Below are positions 17,789 to 25,968 of a stretch of DNA of 52,776 bases, one piece after another; positions within the stretch are counted from its first letter, which is position 1, and every line of letters starts with the position of its first letter. The translations under genes and the position numbers were made by a program. The notes under the pieces were generated by a model. It was given only the letters and a program-made list of their open reading frames with translations, searched no databases and was not told where the DNA came from. Origin of the DNA: Bacteroides clarus YIT 12056 (lineage in GTDB: Bacteria > Bacteroidota > Bacteroidia > Bacteroidales > Bacteroidaceae); assembly GCF_900129655.1 (NCBI RefSeq), contig NZ_FQWK01000010.1, forward strand, positions 1 through 52,776. Direction: 5' to 3'.

Positions 17789-18789
17789 AAGATCTGTGAT
17801 ATTATTTCTGGTAACATTATCTCAATTTCAAAATCCTGTAGAGGTTTCCGTAGATGATTCACTGTTCCCGTTGCCAATCTTACAGGGAACCATTTCCCCT
17901 CATGATACAAATCAATTAAAGGAGATGTATGTAAAGTAGACAACATATCAAATGTGTCCTGATCTATAAGTGTAGCACAAGCCTTTATAGATTTCTGCAT
18001 TTTCTTAGATTGACGTGATACCCCATAATAAGCATATTTGTTGTCCGAAAAAGTTTGATAGAGCAATTCACCATTTGTACTTACCTGCAATATATTGTCC
18101 CCAATCTGGAACAACCAATACTGATAAAAACCATGTCTATCTATCCAACGAAGATAAATACCACACTCTGAAGAATCTACTACCAACCTATTTATAACAG
18201 CCCCATCACCTATCGGAGTAAACGTATTATCAAACGTGTATTCAAATGTACTGGCAGGCAAATCCTCATCCAGACGAATTACCGCAAAATCTTTAGCTGA
18301 CGGAACCAATCCTGCAACATTGATGTGATTTAATCCTGCGGATAAGTTTTTTGTAACATATCTATTTTGGTCATAACGAAAGCGAACAGTCGCTCCCTCA
18401 GCCACAAACAATGAGAAAGTAAAAGGAAACTTTCGGAACCATCTCACTACACGAGGTGCATTAAATACCTCACCAATATTAATTGCTCCCCAAATACTAT
18501 CAGTAGTAAAACTAAAATTATCAACACTCGTAGAAACCGTTACCGACACTCGAATTGACTGTAACAATGAAGTATCAACAGAAAAGAAAGAACGCATATA
18601 ACACGAAATATCAGCATATACTTTTCCTGAATAAGAACTCCTTACATCTGTATATTTTTTCCCATTGGCCGCAATGCTGATAGTCACTGTATTATTAGTT
18701 TGAACTGTTATCTCTTGTGGATTAAAACAGAAGCACACAGCATCAGGATACCATATCTGATGATTATTTTCAAATATTGCTGTTCGCAT
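17785..18789 (-). CDS. Putative distal tail-type structural protein
   Basis: This 334-residue protein is beta-rich, with no signal peptide. The segment CGIYLRWIDRHGFYQYWLF near residues 210-230 is of the kind found in Bacteroides phage tail proteins. It overlaps the 614-residue tail gene by 4 bp and follows the HK97-gp10-like gene. The size, beta content and pairing with the following gene suggest a tail-tip component. The assignment rests on position and composition, not on a domain match that I could verify. Confidence 0.5.
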   Translation of the reverse strand: MRTAIFENNHQIWYPDAVCFCFNPQEITVQTNNTVTISIAANGKKYTDVRSSYSGKVYADISCYMRSFFSVDTSLLQSIRVSVTVSTSVDNFSFTTDSIWGAINIGEVFNAPRVVRWFRKFPFTFSLFVAEGATVRFRYDQNRYVTKNLSAGLNHINVAGLVPSAKDFAVIRLDEDLPASTFEYTFDNTFTPIGDGAVINRLVVDSSECGIYLRWIDRHGFYQYWLFQIGDNILQVSTNGELLYQTFSDNKYAYYGVSRQSKKMQKSIKACATLIDQDTFDMLSTLHTSPLIDLYHEGKWFPVRLATGTVNHLRKPLQDFEIEIMLPEIISQIL

Positions 18790-19243
18790 TGTTATTCAAA
18801 TTTATATGTTGTACATCCTTTGAGAAAATACCAAATACACGATTCATTATATTTTGTATTGTTAGTTCAATATCTTTTGAATATATGTCCTCATGCTTTC
18901 CTGTCCGATATAGTTCAGTACCTTCTCGAGCTATTTTCCGAGCTACGAGGTATGCAAAAGACTTAGGCTTCTCTACTTGAATCCCCTTATCCATCATCCA
19001 CTGCCGGATAATCTTATAAAATCCTTTAGGAACTTTCCCCGGTCTGCGTCCCGTTTCCAATACGCCGAAAGCCTGCCTACCAAACAAGAAGCCATGATTA
19101 TCATCTACCACAACATGCAAGCTTTTGATAGTCCTTCCACTTGCACGCTGCCCAGCCCGTATATGATTCTCAATGATACGTTGCCGAAGACTGTCCAACT
19201 CCTCAATCAGAATACCTTTTATTTCTTTTCTCCTATCTTCCAT
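18770..19243 (-). CDS. HK97 gp10-like neck/tail component
   Basis: I start at ATG 19243 (MEDRRKEIKG), 157 residues; a GTG at 19252 would add three residues. The gene follows the 143-residue gene and overlaps the next by 20 bp. The segment GFLFGRQAFGVLETGRRPG and the later SFAYLVARKIAREGTELY fit proteins of the HK97-gp10 type, which cap or close the tail tube at the neck. The protein is basic and has a degenerate asparagine-rich C-terminus. Confidence 0.5.
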   Translation of the reverse strand: MEDRRKEIKGILIEELDSLRQRIIENHIRAGQRASGRTIKSLHVVVDDNHGFLFGRQAFGVLETGRRPGKVPKGFYKIIRQWMMDKGIQVEKPKSFAYLVARKIAREGTELYRTGKHEDIYSKDIELTIQNIMNRVFGIFSKDVQHINLNNNANSNI

Positions 19244-19245
19244 AA

Positions 19246-19677
19246 CTAACACATAGGTACTCCTTGAACCTCTTTAAGTTTCAATTCTATCATTATCCCA
19301 GTAACATTCACATCCAACTTATCGTAAAATATGGAGTAAGGTACTTCATCACTCACCCACTCAAACAGTCCGCTTTTATTCAGTTCTTTGATAAACTGTA
19401 CGGCATATCCTTTGCACCTCTCAATAACCTTATCATTCTCCACCCCGTCGAAATCAAACCTTGTCTTATCTGCAAATGCTATCATACAGTTAGGGCAATC
19501 CTTCAACTGTGTTCTGGATATAACGAACTTACCGGATACAGGCAGTAAGTTAACCATAGCCGGTAATGGCATTTTATCCAACCGGACGTTAGCCGTCGCC
19601 CAGTTATCAAACAAATAGGTTATGTCTTTCAGCTTTTCTGCAACAGACGCTATTTTCCTCTCTACACTTGTGTTCAT
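19246..19677 (-). CDS. Phage protein of unknown function in the tail gene cluster
   Basis: This 143-residue protein has no signal peptide, membrane helix or catalytic motif. One CPNC pair (near residue 61) is present. Its start overlaps the upstream stop by 4 bp and the next gene follows directly, so it is translationally coupled within late operon A. The mixed alpha/beta pattern and size would suit a tail terminator or head-tail joining protein. I do not recognise a family. Confidence 0.55.
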   Translation of the reverse strand: MNTSVERKIASVAEKLKDITYLFDNWATANVRLDKMPLPAMVNLLPVSGKFVISRTQLKDCPNCMIAFADKTRFDFDGVENDKVIERCKGYAVQFIKELNKSGLFEWVSDEVPYSIFYDKLDVNVTGIMIELKLKEVQGVPMC

Positions 19678-20213
19678 TTGTTATTATCTTGATAAATTTT
19701 ACGTAATCTTCGTTCATATCTTATCTTCTCTGCATCCATATCAAGACATTTATACACTCTGACCCATGGAACACTTTCTACCTGCTCATGGTCAGTAATT
19801 CCCATACGGGTTGCATAATAGTCCACCAACCCAAACAAGCCAAATGATAACTGATCCACACCCGCACGTTTTTCCTCAGGAGTAGGCGCCACACTCGTTG
19901 TTTCAAACAGCTTGGTTATCCGTTCCACCTCTTTAGTAACCCATGAGGAAAAGCCCAAAACATCCTCTACCTCACATGCTTCTATTTGTTCAACCGATAA
20001 CCCCAAAAGGACATGACATGGCATCATTATGCAATCAATATCGCTTGATATAGATTGCAGCCCCATAAGTTGCCCAATAGTGGCATCATTCAGATTATCC
20101 GGCAAACGAACTCCCGAAATGAAGTCCGGCTTTGGAAGCTTTCTTATCCGCTCCAACAGTTCAATAGCATTGCTTGCCACCTCACTTAATATCAAAAATT
20201 CTTTTACTGTCAT
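19674..20213 (-). CDS. Phage protein, possible tail assembly chaperone
   Basis: This 179-residue helical, acidic protein follows the large terminase gene, overlapping its end by 4 bp. The sequence DQLSFGLFGLVDYYATRMG and the basic C-terminus ERRLRKIYQDNNK remind me of small helical proteins that assist tail assembly, but no firm motif is present. Such proteins often lie upstream of the tape measure gene; here four genes separate them. It could equally be a packaging accessory protein because it is adjacent to the terminase. Confidence 0.45.
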   Translation of the reverse strand: MTVKEFLILSEVASNAIELLERIRKLPKPDFISGVRLPDNLNDATIGQLMGLQSISSDIDCIMMPCHVLLGLSVEQIEACEVEDVLGFSSWVTKEVERITKLFETTSVAPTPEEKRAGVDQLSFGLFGLVDYYATRMGITDHEQVESVPWVRVYKCLDMDAEKIRYERRLRKIYQDNNK

Positions 20214-21526
20214 ATCTGTCCTAATTTTGCTTTTGGTCGTTTGGGAATTGGCTTGATACGGAAGAACATTGCCATTATCAGCATATCAAGATAATCCGGA
20301 GAATGACCAAGAATCTCTTTCATTTTCTCTTTACTGATTATTCCTTTCTTTCGGGTATCAGCATCTATATGGTCTTGCTTTAAAACTCCTAATTCTTCAA
20401 TTATACGCTCTCTTTGGGCTTCCGTACATATAATCCTTATCTGTCGGTTATTTATCAGTTCTGCGAGCTTAAAAGCGCACTCTGATTTCAGATTGTCAAA
20501 CTCCGGATTAATCGGGCGATTACCGCCATGAAATTCTTTGATACCATTCAGATAACTTTCAAGATAACTCCCCAGCCCATCGCTATCAACTATCATCATA
20601 CTGCGTGGAATACTCCACTGTATCATCATGTTTTTAAGGTCTGCTTCAATGGATTTGCCCGTACTGTATTCCTGGTCTAATCTGATATAGCATACATTAC
20701 CTATCCAATGCCCACTGACAAAACGGTCTCGGCCTTTCATGGCAAGGTCAGAAGAACCTGTTGATAAGCCTACCGGTTGTACATGCTCATTTACAAATAA
20801 ATCACAAATGGCATCATAATCACAAAGTACTGCCGGATCATTATCATATTCCCAATTGCCGAAATACAAACGCTCTTTCGTTACTTTATCATTAGTATTT
20901 TTCAAAGTGTTTATATAGTCTTCTGTTGCAAATGGATTGTCTTGTACCAACGCCTGTACAAAAGCATAACCATCTTTTAACTTATGCTCTTTCCATGGTT
21001 TATAAAATTTATCGTATAACCAATTCTTTTTGGGATTACAAGTAATAAGAATTTTCCCTGGAACATTATAGACATCATTCAAGTGCCGCCCTATACGGGT
21101 CTGTAACACTTCAAAGGCCAATCTATTCACTTGACCCGCCTCTTCGATCCATCCACCCGTAAATTCCAAGGAGCCGAAACGTTCATACATCGGATCTTTA
21201 TAGGGGTAATATGTCAAATCCAAAAAGATAATCTCACTCCCATTATCGAACTTGATACCGTCATTTGTCAAGTGATAATATGGATAGCCATGAGAGTTAG
21301 CCACTTTAACAAATGTCACCGCTATAGATGCTCGACTGTCTTTGAGATTATTTCGCCCCGCAAACCAACGAGTTTCGGGAAGATAATGGCAACATTGCAT
21401 CAGCCATTCACAACCGAGCCATGACTTACCACCGCCACCGGCACCACCATAACATAAGAACTTCGTAACATCGTCACGAAGATAGTTATAGGCTAAACGC
21501 TGTTTTATGTTGACTCTCTCTCCCAT
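20210..21526 (-). CDS. terL: Terminase large subunit
   Basis: This 438-residue protein has a Walker A loop near residue 30 (GGAGGGGKSW), a Walker B-like segment followed by GGWIEEAGQ near residue 130, and a C-terminal nuclease half with acidic residues such as MIVDSDGLGSY near residue 300. It powers DNA translocation into the prohead and cuts the concatemer. I start at ATG 21526, which overlaps the small-subunit stop in a TGATG arrangement; a GTG one codon earlier is also open. The length suits the Terminase_6/Terminase_3 class. Confidence 0.9.
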   Translation of the reverse strand: MGERVNIKQRLAYNYLRDDVTKFLCYGGAGGGGKSWLGCEWLMQCCHYLPETRWFAGRNNLKDSRASIAVTFVKVANSHGYPYYHLTNDGIKFDNGSEIIFLDLTYYPYKDPMYERFGSLEFTGGWIEEAGQVNRLAFEVLQTRIGRHLNDVYNVPGKILITCNPKKNWLYDKFYKPWKEHKLKDGYAFVQALVQDNPFATEDYINTLKNTNDKVTKERLYFGNWEYDNDPAVLCDYDAICDLFVNEHVQPVGLSTGSSDLAMKGRDRFVSGHWIGNVCYIRLDQEYSTGKSIEADLKNMMIQWSIPRSMMIVDSDGLGSYLESYLNGIKEFHGGNRPINPEFDNLKSECAFKLAELINNRQIRIICTEAQRERIIEELGVLKQDHIDADTRKKGIISKEKMKEILGHSPDYLDMLIMAMFFRIKPIPKRPKAKLGQI

Positions 21527-22068
21527 CACTTCACACTCTCCGCTTCTTTGGTATATGGAAGAAATGAAAATGACTTAAACTCTTTCCCTGCATTCGTATG
21601 ATCTACTTCCTGCTTATCCGCAAGCCCAAGTTTACGAGCAATGATATTCGCATTAAAAGCACCGACACATGCACCTTCAAACTGCTGCGTTTCGATTGTT
21701 TCTTCCACGCGTGCGATGACCTCTAAAAAATCTTCGTCATTCTTATTTTTACATTCCGTACGAAAGGTGCTCCACCATTTGGATGAAGCGCCTACGTAAA
21801 TACAAAATCCGGTAAGGGAGTATGGACGGGAAGTCGGGGAAACTTCTTGTTGCACTTGCTGCTCATTAACAGTTTCCACTTTCTTCCCTTTCTTTCTTTT
21901 CACAGGAACTGTCTTTTGAACAGCTTTTTTGGAAAGCCAAGGATTTTCATCGCACCATTGGAAATACTCACATGCAGCTTCCCACAAAAGTTCCGGCGTG
22001 GAAAAGAGTTTATCTCTCCCATGCTTACTCCTTAACATCCAAAATTTATTTCCCGTTGGTGCTGCCAT
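21526..22068 (-). CDS. terS: Terminase small subunit
   Basis: This 180-residue protein lies directly upstream of the large subunit. It contains ELLWEAACEYFQWCDENPW, then PYSLTGFCIYVGASSKWWS, and ANIIARKLGLADKQ near the C-terminus. This is the arrangement of the gp3-like DNA-packaging small subunit seen in many Bacteroides phages. It recognises the packaging start (pac/cos) and regulates the large subunit. A lysine-rich insert (KRKKGKKVE) in the middle may contact DNA. Confidence 0.8.
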   Translation of the reverse strand: MAAPTGNKFWMLRSKHGRDKLFSTPELLWEAACEYFQWCDENPWLSKKAVQKTVPVKRKKGKKVETVNEQQVQQEVSPTSRPYSLTGFCIYVGASSKWWSTFRTECKNKNDEDFLEVIARVEETIETQQFEGACVGAFNANIIARKLGLADKQEVDHTNAGKEFKSFSFLPYTKEAESVK

Positions 22069-22069
22069 A

Positions 22070-22669
22070 TCACTTCTTCATTCTGATTATTTCTCCACAA
22101 TGGGGACATGCCATTTCAATATATTCGGTCTTCTCTTGCTCTAAGTTCTCTTCAATACGTTCCGTTTTCTTTTTGAAAGCCTCGTTCTCTTGACGTTCCA
22201 TTTCCTGACTGAACTCCCGCTGTACTTCCTCTGCTTGCATATCTTCTGTTGCATAATCATCTGCCGGAGTAAAGTTTACATCAAATCCGAGTAACTGCTC
22301 TATTGGCTCAAAAAAGAAATCTTGCATATCTGCAGGGACATTCATAGTCCTAAGTTCACGTATCAGTTTATCTTCATCCCATGATGCAAACTCCGATGTC
22401 TTATTATCAGCAATACGATACTGGCGTGCCTTTTCTTCGTCCAAATCAGCGACTATACAAGGTACTTCCTTATATCCAAGATTTAAGAGAGCAAAGTATC
22501 GTGTATGGCCGACAATGATTTCAAGATTCTTATCTACTACAAGCGGTTGGTTAAAGCCAAACTTCTTGATTGATTCCTCTACCGGTTTGATAGCCTTGCT
22601 ATTGTTCCGGGCATTATTCCAATATGGAATGATTTTATCTATTGCAATATTCTGTATATCCATAATCAT
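22070..22669 (-). CDS. ParB/Srx-like domain protein with C-terminal zinc ribbon
   Basis: Residues 1 to about 95 form a ParB N-terminal-like (ParB/sulfiredoxin) domain: NARNNSKAIKPVEESIKKFG, then the signature VGHTRYFALLNLG. The rest is charged and coiled, ending in a half zinc ribbon (CPHCGEIIRMKK). The start overlaps the previous stop (ATGA at 22669). It is the second ParB-like gene in a row, just upstream of terS. ParB-type domains bind DNA or hydrolyse nucleotides; in phages they often accompany methyltransferases or the packaging genes. Its specific role is unknown. Confidence 0.7.
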   Translation of the reverse strand: MIMDIQNIAIDKIIPYWNNARNNSKAIKPVEESIKKFGFNQPLVVDKNLEIIVGHTRYFALLNLGYKEVPCIVADLDEEKARQYRIADNKTSEFASWDEDKLIRELRTMNVPADMQDFFFEPIEQLLGFDVNFTPADDYATEDMQAEEVQREFSQEMERQENEAFKKKTERIEENLEQEKTEYIEMACPHCGEIIRMKK

Positions 22670-23304
22670 AACTCTGCTGAATCTGTGTGATGAATAATTT
22701 CTTTAATGGCTTTGCTGTATTCGTAGTTCTTGAACATCTTAGCAAAGCCGGTGATGTGCTTAAGTTTTACAAGCTCTAATGGTTCCATGCCAAGCTTCTT
22801 ACAAATGACTGCATCCGACTCTCCATTTTTAATCATGTTATAAATGATATTCGTCATGCCGTCAACAGAATGTTTACCACGTGCCCGGTTATGCCGGACC
22901 GTAGATGCCATACGGTCATTGACATCCTTATCAATAACCACAATGGGGAGACGACCACTATTCCGTCGGGCAATATCCTTGTACATACGTGCAATGAGGT
23001 TACGGTGAAAACCGTCTACAATAATATATTTTTGCTCTTCCTCGCTCCAAATCGTAACGATAGGCTGAGTATATCCATCTTCACGAATGGAAGTATAAAG
23101 CAACTGCATTTCCTGCTTTGCCACGGCATTAGGATTATAGTTGTTTGCCTTTACCATTTCCATTGGAACCCAAAGAACACGATCCACCGGGTTTACTTTC
23201 TCCGGGGACAAGGAAAATAGAAGTTGCCTCACTTCATTCAAAAAGTTTATTTTGTCCGGCGTTTCATCAAGCATCCGGATGATTATTTCTTTTAGCCTTT
23301 CCAT
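22666..23304 (-). CDS. IbrB-like ParB-domain protein
   Basis: This 212-residue protein has a ParB-like domain at about residues 50-140 (KANNYNPNAV, then VDGFHRNLIARM). A conserved R-H-N-R-A-R-G-K-H segment follows, then a helix-turn-helix-like region (SDAVICKKLGMEPLELVKL). It overlaps the PAPS-reductase-family gene by 38 bp. The pairing and order match ibrA-ibrB, known from E. coli as activators of prophage-borne eib genes. The family link is from knowledge of those proteins; the role in this phage is not known. Confidence 0.7.
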   Translation of the reverse strand: MERLKEIIIRMLDETPDKINFLNEVRQLLFSLSPEKVNPVDRVLWVPMEMVKANNYNPNAVAKQEMQLLYTSIREDGYTQPIVTIWSEEEQKYIIVDGFHRNLIARMYKDIARRNSGRLPIVVIDKDVNDRMASTVRHNRARGKHSVDGMTNIIYNMIKNGESDAVICKKLGMEPLELVKLKHITGFAKMFKNYEYSKAIKEIIHHTDSAEL

Positions 23305-24373
23305 ATTTATACTTTGATTTATGAACCAATAATCTGTTATTTAACTTTGTCTGTTCAAAGTCTTCGGTAATAATCCCACGAGCAAAAGCGCGGTAAATAT
23401 CAAGACGGTCTACATCAGACCAATTTGCTACTTTAGTAATCACTGTCTTCAGATTATTGGAGAAAATGATTTTATTCTTATCCTCAGCCACTATGTTATC
23501 AATGAGATACTTCAAATATTCCGGCCAATCCTTAAAACAGTTCGGATAATTACGTATCTCTTCAAAGGCATCCAACAGAAGATGATTTGTCGTACCAATA
23601 TTGGGGATACGGGTGTACATGGCATTATATGCCTTCGGGTCAATTTCCTGCAAGTAAGGGATATTCTGATTACTGTTCTCATGAATCAGAGAGGACACCC
23701 TGGCCGAACGTAGCGGCTCTTTTGAGAAAATGTAATTGTAGGCTTTATTATATCTTAACCGATTGGAGAAGATATAATACCAGATATCGCGGTAAGACCA
23801 ATCATACAAAGGGTACATAACTACTCCATGACTGCAACGCTTTCCGTATGTCATGCCAGGGAGGGTCTCCTTGCCTGTTAATCCTGCACGACGGGCCGGA
23901 GATTCCTCAATACGGACACCACCCAAAGAAACATAATCTTCTCCTAAGTGATGAAATGCAATAGCGTTGAACATGTCTTTAAATCTGTCAGCATCATATA
24001 CATTCTCTTTGAAAGCAATATCCTCTTTTTCACGCATCCATTCTTTTCCTGGTTCCCAAGGAATAAACCAATCACCGCTATTGGCGTTCCATAATCTGAA
24101 TGGTACTTGTACCCAAATAGGCTCTACTTCTGGCAAAGACATAACATAACGCATATACTCGACTGTATATGTGTACTCACATTCCTGGTCAAGAAACATA
24201 ACCGGTAGCTTTCGAATACCAAGTTCACGTGCCACTTCCAAAGTGATATGCAGCAAAGCGGTACTATCTTTGCCTCCAGAAAAACAAACGCCCAGACGGC
24301 CACCTATAGAAAATAACTGCCTTATGCGTTCTTTCGCCGCTTCATACACATTTTGTTCTGAATATAATATCAT
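23267..24373 (-). CDS. IbrA-like PAPS reductase-family (DUF3440-type) protein
   Basis: This 368-residue protein has the PP-loop VCFSGGKDSTALLH near residue 35, typical of adenine-nucleotide alpha hydrolases of the PAPS reductase family. Further family residues are SLGGVRIEESPARR and CSHGVVMYPLYDWSYRDIW. It lacks the C-terminal cysteine motif of true sulphate-assimilating PAPS reductases. Its start overlaps the methyltransferase stop (ATGA at 24373). With the following ParB-like gene it forms an IbrA/IbrB-type pair. The activity is unproven; relatives such as DndC act in DNA phosphorothioation. Confidence 0.75.
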   Translation of the reverse strand: MILYSEQNVYEAAKERIRQLFSIGGRLGVCFSGGKDSTALLHITLEVARELGIRKLPVMFLDQECEYTYTVEYMRYVMSLPEVEPIWVQVPFRLWNANSGDWFIPWEPGKEWMREKEDIAFKENVYDADRFKDMFNAIAFHHLGEDYVSLGGVRIEESPARRAGLTGKETLPGMTYGKRCSHGVVMYPLYDWSYRDIWYYIFSNRLRYNKAYNYIFSKEPLRSARVSSLIHENSNQNIPYLQEIDPKAYNAMYTRIPNIGTTNHLLLDAFEEIRNYPNCFKDWPEYLKYLIDNIVAEDKNKIIFSNNLKTVITKVANWSDVDRLDIYRAFARGIITEDFEQTKLNNRLLVHKSKYKYGKAKRNNHPDA

Positions 24374-24906
24374 ACGTTAGTCACGATATAATAGTTACCA
24401 AACTCTTTTACTTCACAATGAGGAAAGCCTTGTTCCAGCTCACACCTCGAATGTTCATAATATTCCAATTCGCAACCGCTACGTTCATAAGTCACCGGAT
24501 GATACGTTTCTTTATAGAACATAAGGAACAAATTCTTCTCCTCGGGGATATCCGTTAACGCTTCGACTTCAATGTAACTGGCCGAACCAAACAGGGCGAC
24601 AACGGTATTGAATACCATAAACTTTAGGTTGAACATCTCAAACGGGATGCATAGATTATAATACCCGGGATGCTTCTTCCTAAAAACTTCAAGCATCTTA
24701 TTGCTCGGATCGATACCGAAATATTCATCTGGAGATACTTTCAGAATATCAAGGAACAATCCGGTACCACATCCCACATCAAGAATAATTCCGGAAACAT
24801 CAAAAAGCATCGAGGCTATCTTATTATTCTCCTCAATGCTGACTTCATCTTTAAACAGAGAATCGTAACTCTCTGCAATTGCATCATACTGATTTACTGC
24901 GTACAT
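24370..24906 (-). CDS. Class I SAM-dependent methyltransferase
   Basis: This 178-residue protein carries the SAM-binding motif I IILDVGCGTGLFLDIL near residue 40, followed by FGIDPSNKMLEVFRKK (motif II with acidic residue). It is short for a DNA methyltransferase and shows no DPPY/NPPY or PC motif in the C-terminal half. A small-molecule or protein methyltransferase is therefore more likely. It is the first gene of late operon A, 25 bp downstream of the -7 box. Its stop overlaps the start of the IbrA-like gene. Confidence 0.75.
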   Translation of the reverse strand: MYAVNQYDAIAESYDSLFKDEVSIEENNKIASMLFDVSGIILDVGCGTGLFLDILKVSPDEYFGIDPSNKMLEVFRKKHPGYYNLCIPFEMFNLKFMVFNTVVALFGSASYIEVEALTDIPEEKNLFLMFYKETYHPVTYERSGCELEYYEHSRCELEQGFPHCEVKEFGNYYIVTNV

Positions 24907-24930
24907 ACTTTATTATTTTGATTTACAAAA

Positions 24931-25000
24931 TAAAGATACCGAATAATCCATGAACGGACTATCCGGTATCAAAGAAGTTACTGACACGATTTGGCAGTAA
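24931..25000 (-). promoter_or_regulatory. Late promoter A: activator-type operator plus -7 box
   Basis: An imperfect palindrome at 24978-25000 (arms TTACTGACA / TGGCAGTAA around a 5-bp centre) shares 18 of 23 positions with the operator of late promoter B. Exactly 39 bp separates it, on the minus strand, from TATCTTTA at 24931-24938. The spacing equals that at late promoter B. No -33 TTTG box is present. The first gene of late operon A starts at 24906. The two promoters should respond to the same phage activator. Confidence 0.7.
24935..24970 (-). terminator. Hairpin within late promoter A, intrinsic-terminator-like
   Basis: A 15-bp stem with a 6-nt loop (arms 24935-24949 and 24956-24970). 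In minus-strand RNA all pairs form, two of them G-U; in plus-strand RNA those two would be A-C. It is followed on the minus strand by TTTATTTTG. It would stop transcripts arriving from the right before late promoter A fires. The -7 box abuts its base, so promoter and terminator are interlocked. Confidence 0.55.
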
Positions 25001-25085
25001 AAAAACAGAGATTCCATTATTTTTTCATTGTATAGCCTTTTGGCATCATTTTTGTATTTATCATTTACATAAAGACTTATTAATT

Positions 25086-25358
25086 ATGAATGGATTTAAT
25101 TCTTATAAAAGTGATTTAGGTTTTGATATAGGTTCTGGACTTTCCGAGCAATCAACTTATATAAAAAAGAAAGACGAACAAAATAACCGTATTCTCATGG
25201 AAGAGCAATATAAATCTATGCAAACCCAAAAGGTTGAAATACTTGCTCAACAGAAATATCGTAGGGAACAGAGTCAAGATGCTAAAATTGAAAAAAGGCT
25301 CCTTATTTTTAATACCATTATTGCCATTGCTGCATTATTAGTATCTCTATTCAAATAA
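25086..25358 (+). CDS. Small coiled-coil protein with C-terminal membrane anchor
   Basis: This 90-residue protein is on the plus strand, against the surrounding operons. Residues 25-68 are a charged Gln-rich coiled coil (EEQYKSMQTQKVEILAQQKY), and residues 70-88 are a hydrophobic tail anchor (LIFNTIIAIAALLVSLF). No family is recognised. It is flanked by two related hairpin-operator cassettes (24935-25000 and 25360-25425), as if added to the phage as a unit. It converges with the metallopeptidase gene. A membrane-acting conversion or immunity role is possible but not shown. Confidence 0.6.
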   Translation: MNGFNSYKSDLGFDIGSGLSEQSTYIKKKDEQNNRILMEEQYKSMQTQKVEILAQQKYRREQSQDAKIEKRLLIFNTIIAIAALLVSLFK

Positions 25359-25359
25359 A

Positions 25360-25425
25360 ATACCCGATAACCGCCACAAAGCAGTTACCGAGTATTCAAA
25401 AAGCACTGACAGGAGTTGTCTGTAA
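25360..25425 (-). repeat. Second hairpin-operator cassette, third copy of the 23-bp motif
   Basis: A 12-bp-stem hairpin at 25360-25395 is followed after 7 bp by a copy of the late operator at 25403-25425, matching 17 of 23 positions of each other copy. Length and internal spacing (36 + 7 + 23) equal the cassette at 24935-25000. On the minus strand the stem, fully paired with two G-U, is followed by TTTATTTG. It can terminate the metallopeptidase gene that ends at 25428. Whether it also starts transcription, antisense to 25086-25358, is open. Confidence 0.55.
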
Positions 25426-25427
25426 AA

Positions 25428-25910
25428 TTATAAACGGGTTATTCTTTTTTCTAAATCAGATTCATAATCTGAGATTTCTAAAGTTTTTAGCCAATCGTCT
25501 GAACAAAAAGTTAACATTTTAGATAATGCACTTTTTAATTCGCTCTTTAGCCCTAATTTTACCGCATAATCATCAGCCTTACATTCTTCATCTTGAGTAT
25601 CGTTACATTCTATGTCATTTAATTTAATATTAAGATGTCCTAATTCATGCGCGATTAATGCAAACTCTTCTTTTTGAGTAAAATTACATGCAGAGCAAAT
25701 GGATTCGGAACGCATAATTTCGAAGTTTTCCACATCACAGATATAAGGACTATCATTGTTCGTTGATTCAAGTTGCTGTACAATATTCCCACCCTGACAA
25801 TCCGAATTATAAACACTGATTGTAGAATTTAAATCTATTTTATCCCTATATTTCCCCAGAAAGGCATCGAAAATTTCTGTTTTATCTATATTATCAAAAT
25901 TCATACACAA
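25428..25910 (-). CDS. Small zinc metallopeptidase-like protein (HExxH)
   Basis: This 160-residue protein has the zinc motif HELGH near residue 90 and a downstream glutamate in DEECKADDYAVKLGL near residue 110. That is the HExxH...E-xxA-D pattern of M48/M56-like peptidases. There is no membrane segment. A CxxC pair (CSAC) precedes the motif. It lies as a single gene next to the cassette repeats and a truncated ASCH gene, in a region with signs of insertion. Stand-alone HExxH proteins in prophages often act in stress response or toxin-antitoxin/repressor cleavage; which applies here is unknown. ATG 25904 is an alternative start. Confidence 0.65.
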   Translation of the reverse strand: MCMNFDNIDKTEIFDAFLGKYRDKIDLNSTISVYNSDCQGGNIVQQLESTNNDSPYICDVENFEIMRSESICSACNFTQKEEFALIAHELGHLNIKLNDIECNDTQDEECKADDYAVKLGLKSELKSALSKMLTFCSDDWLKTLEISDYESDLEKRITRL

Positions 25911-25968
25911 TAATTTTAGAATAAACTTATCTTTTGCAAAATTAGGATTTTAGTTCATATTTCCAAAA

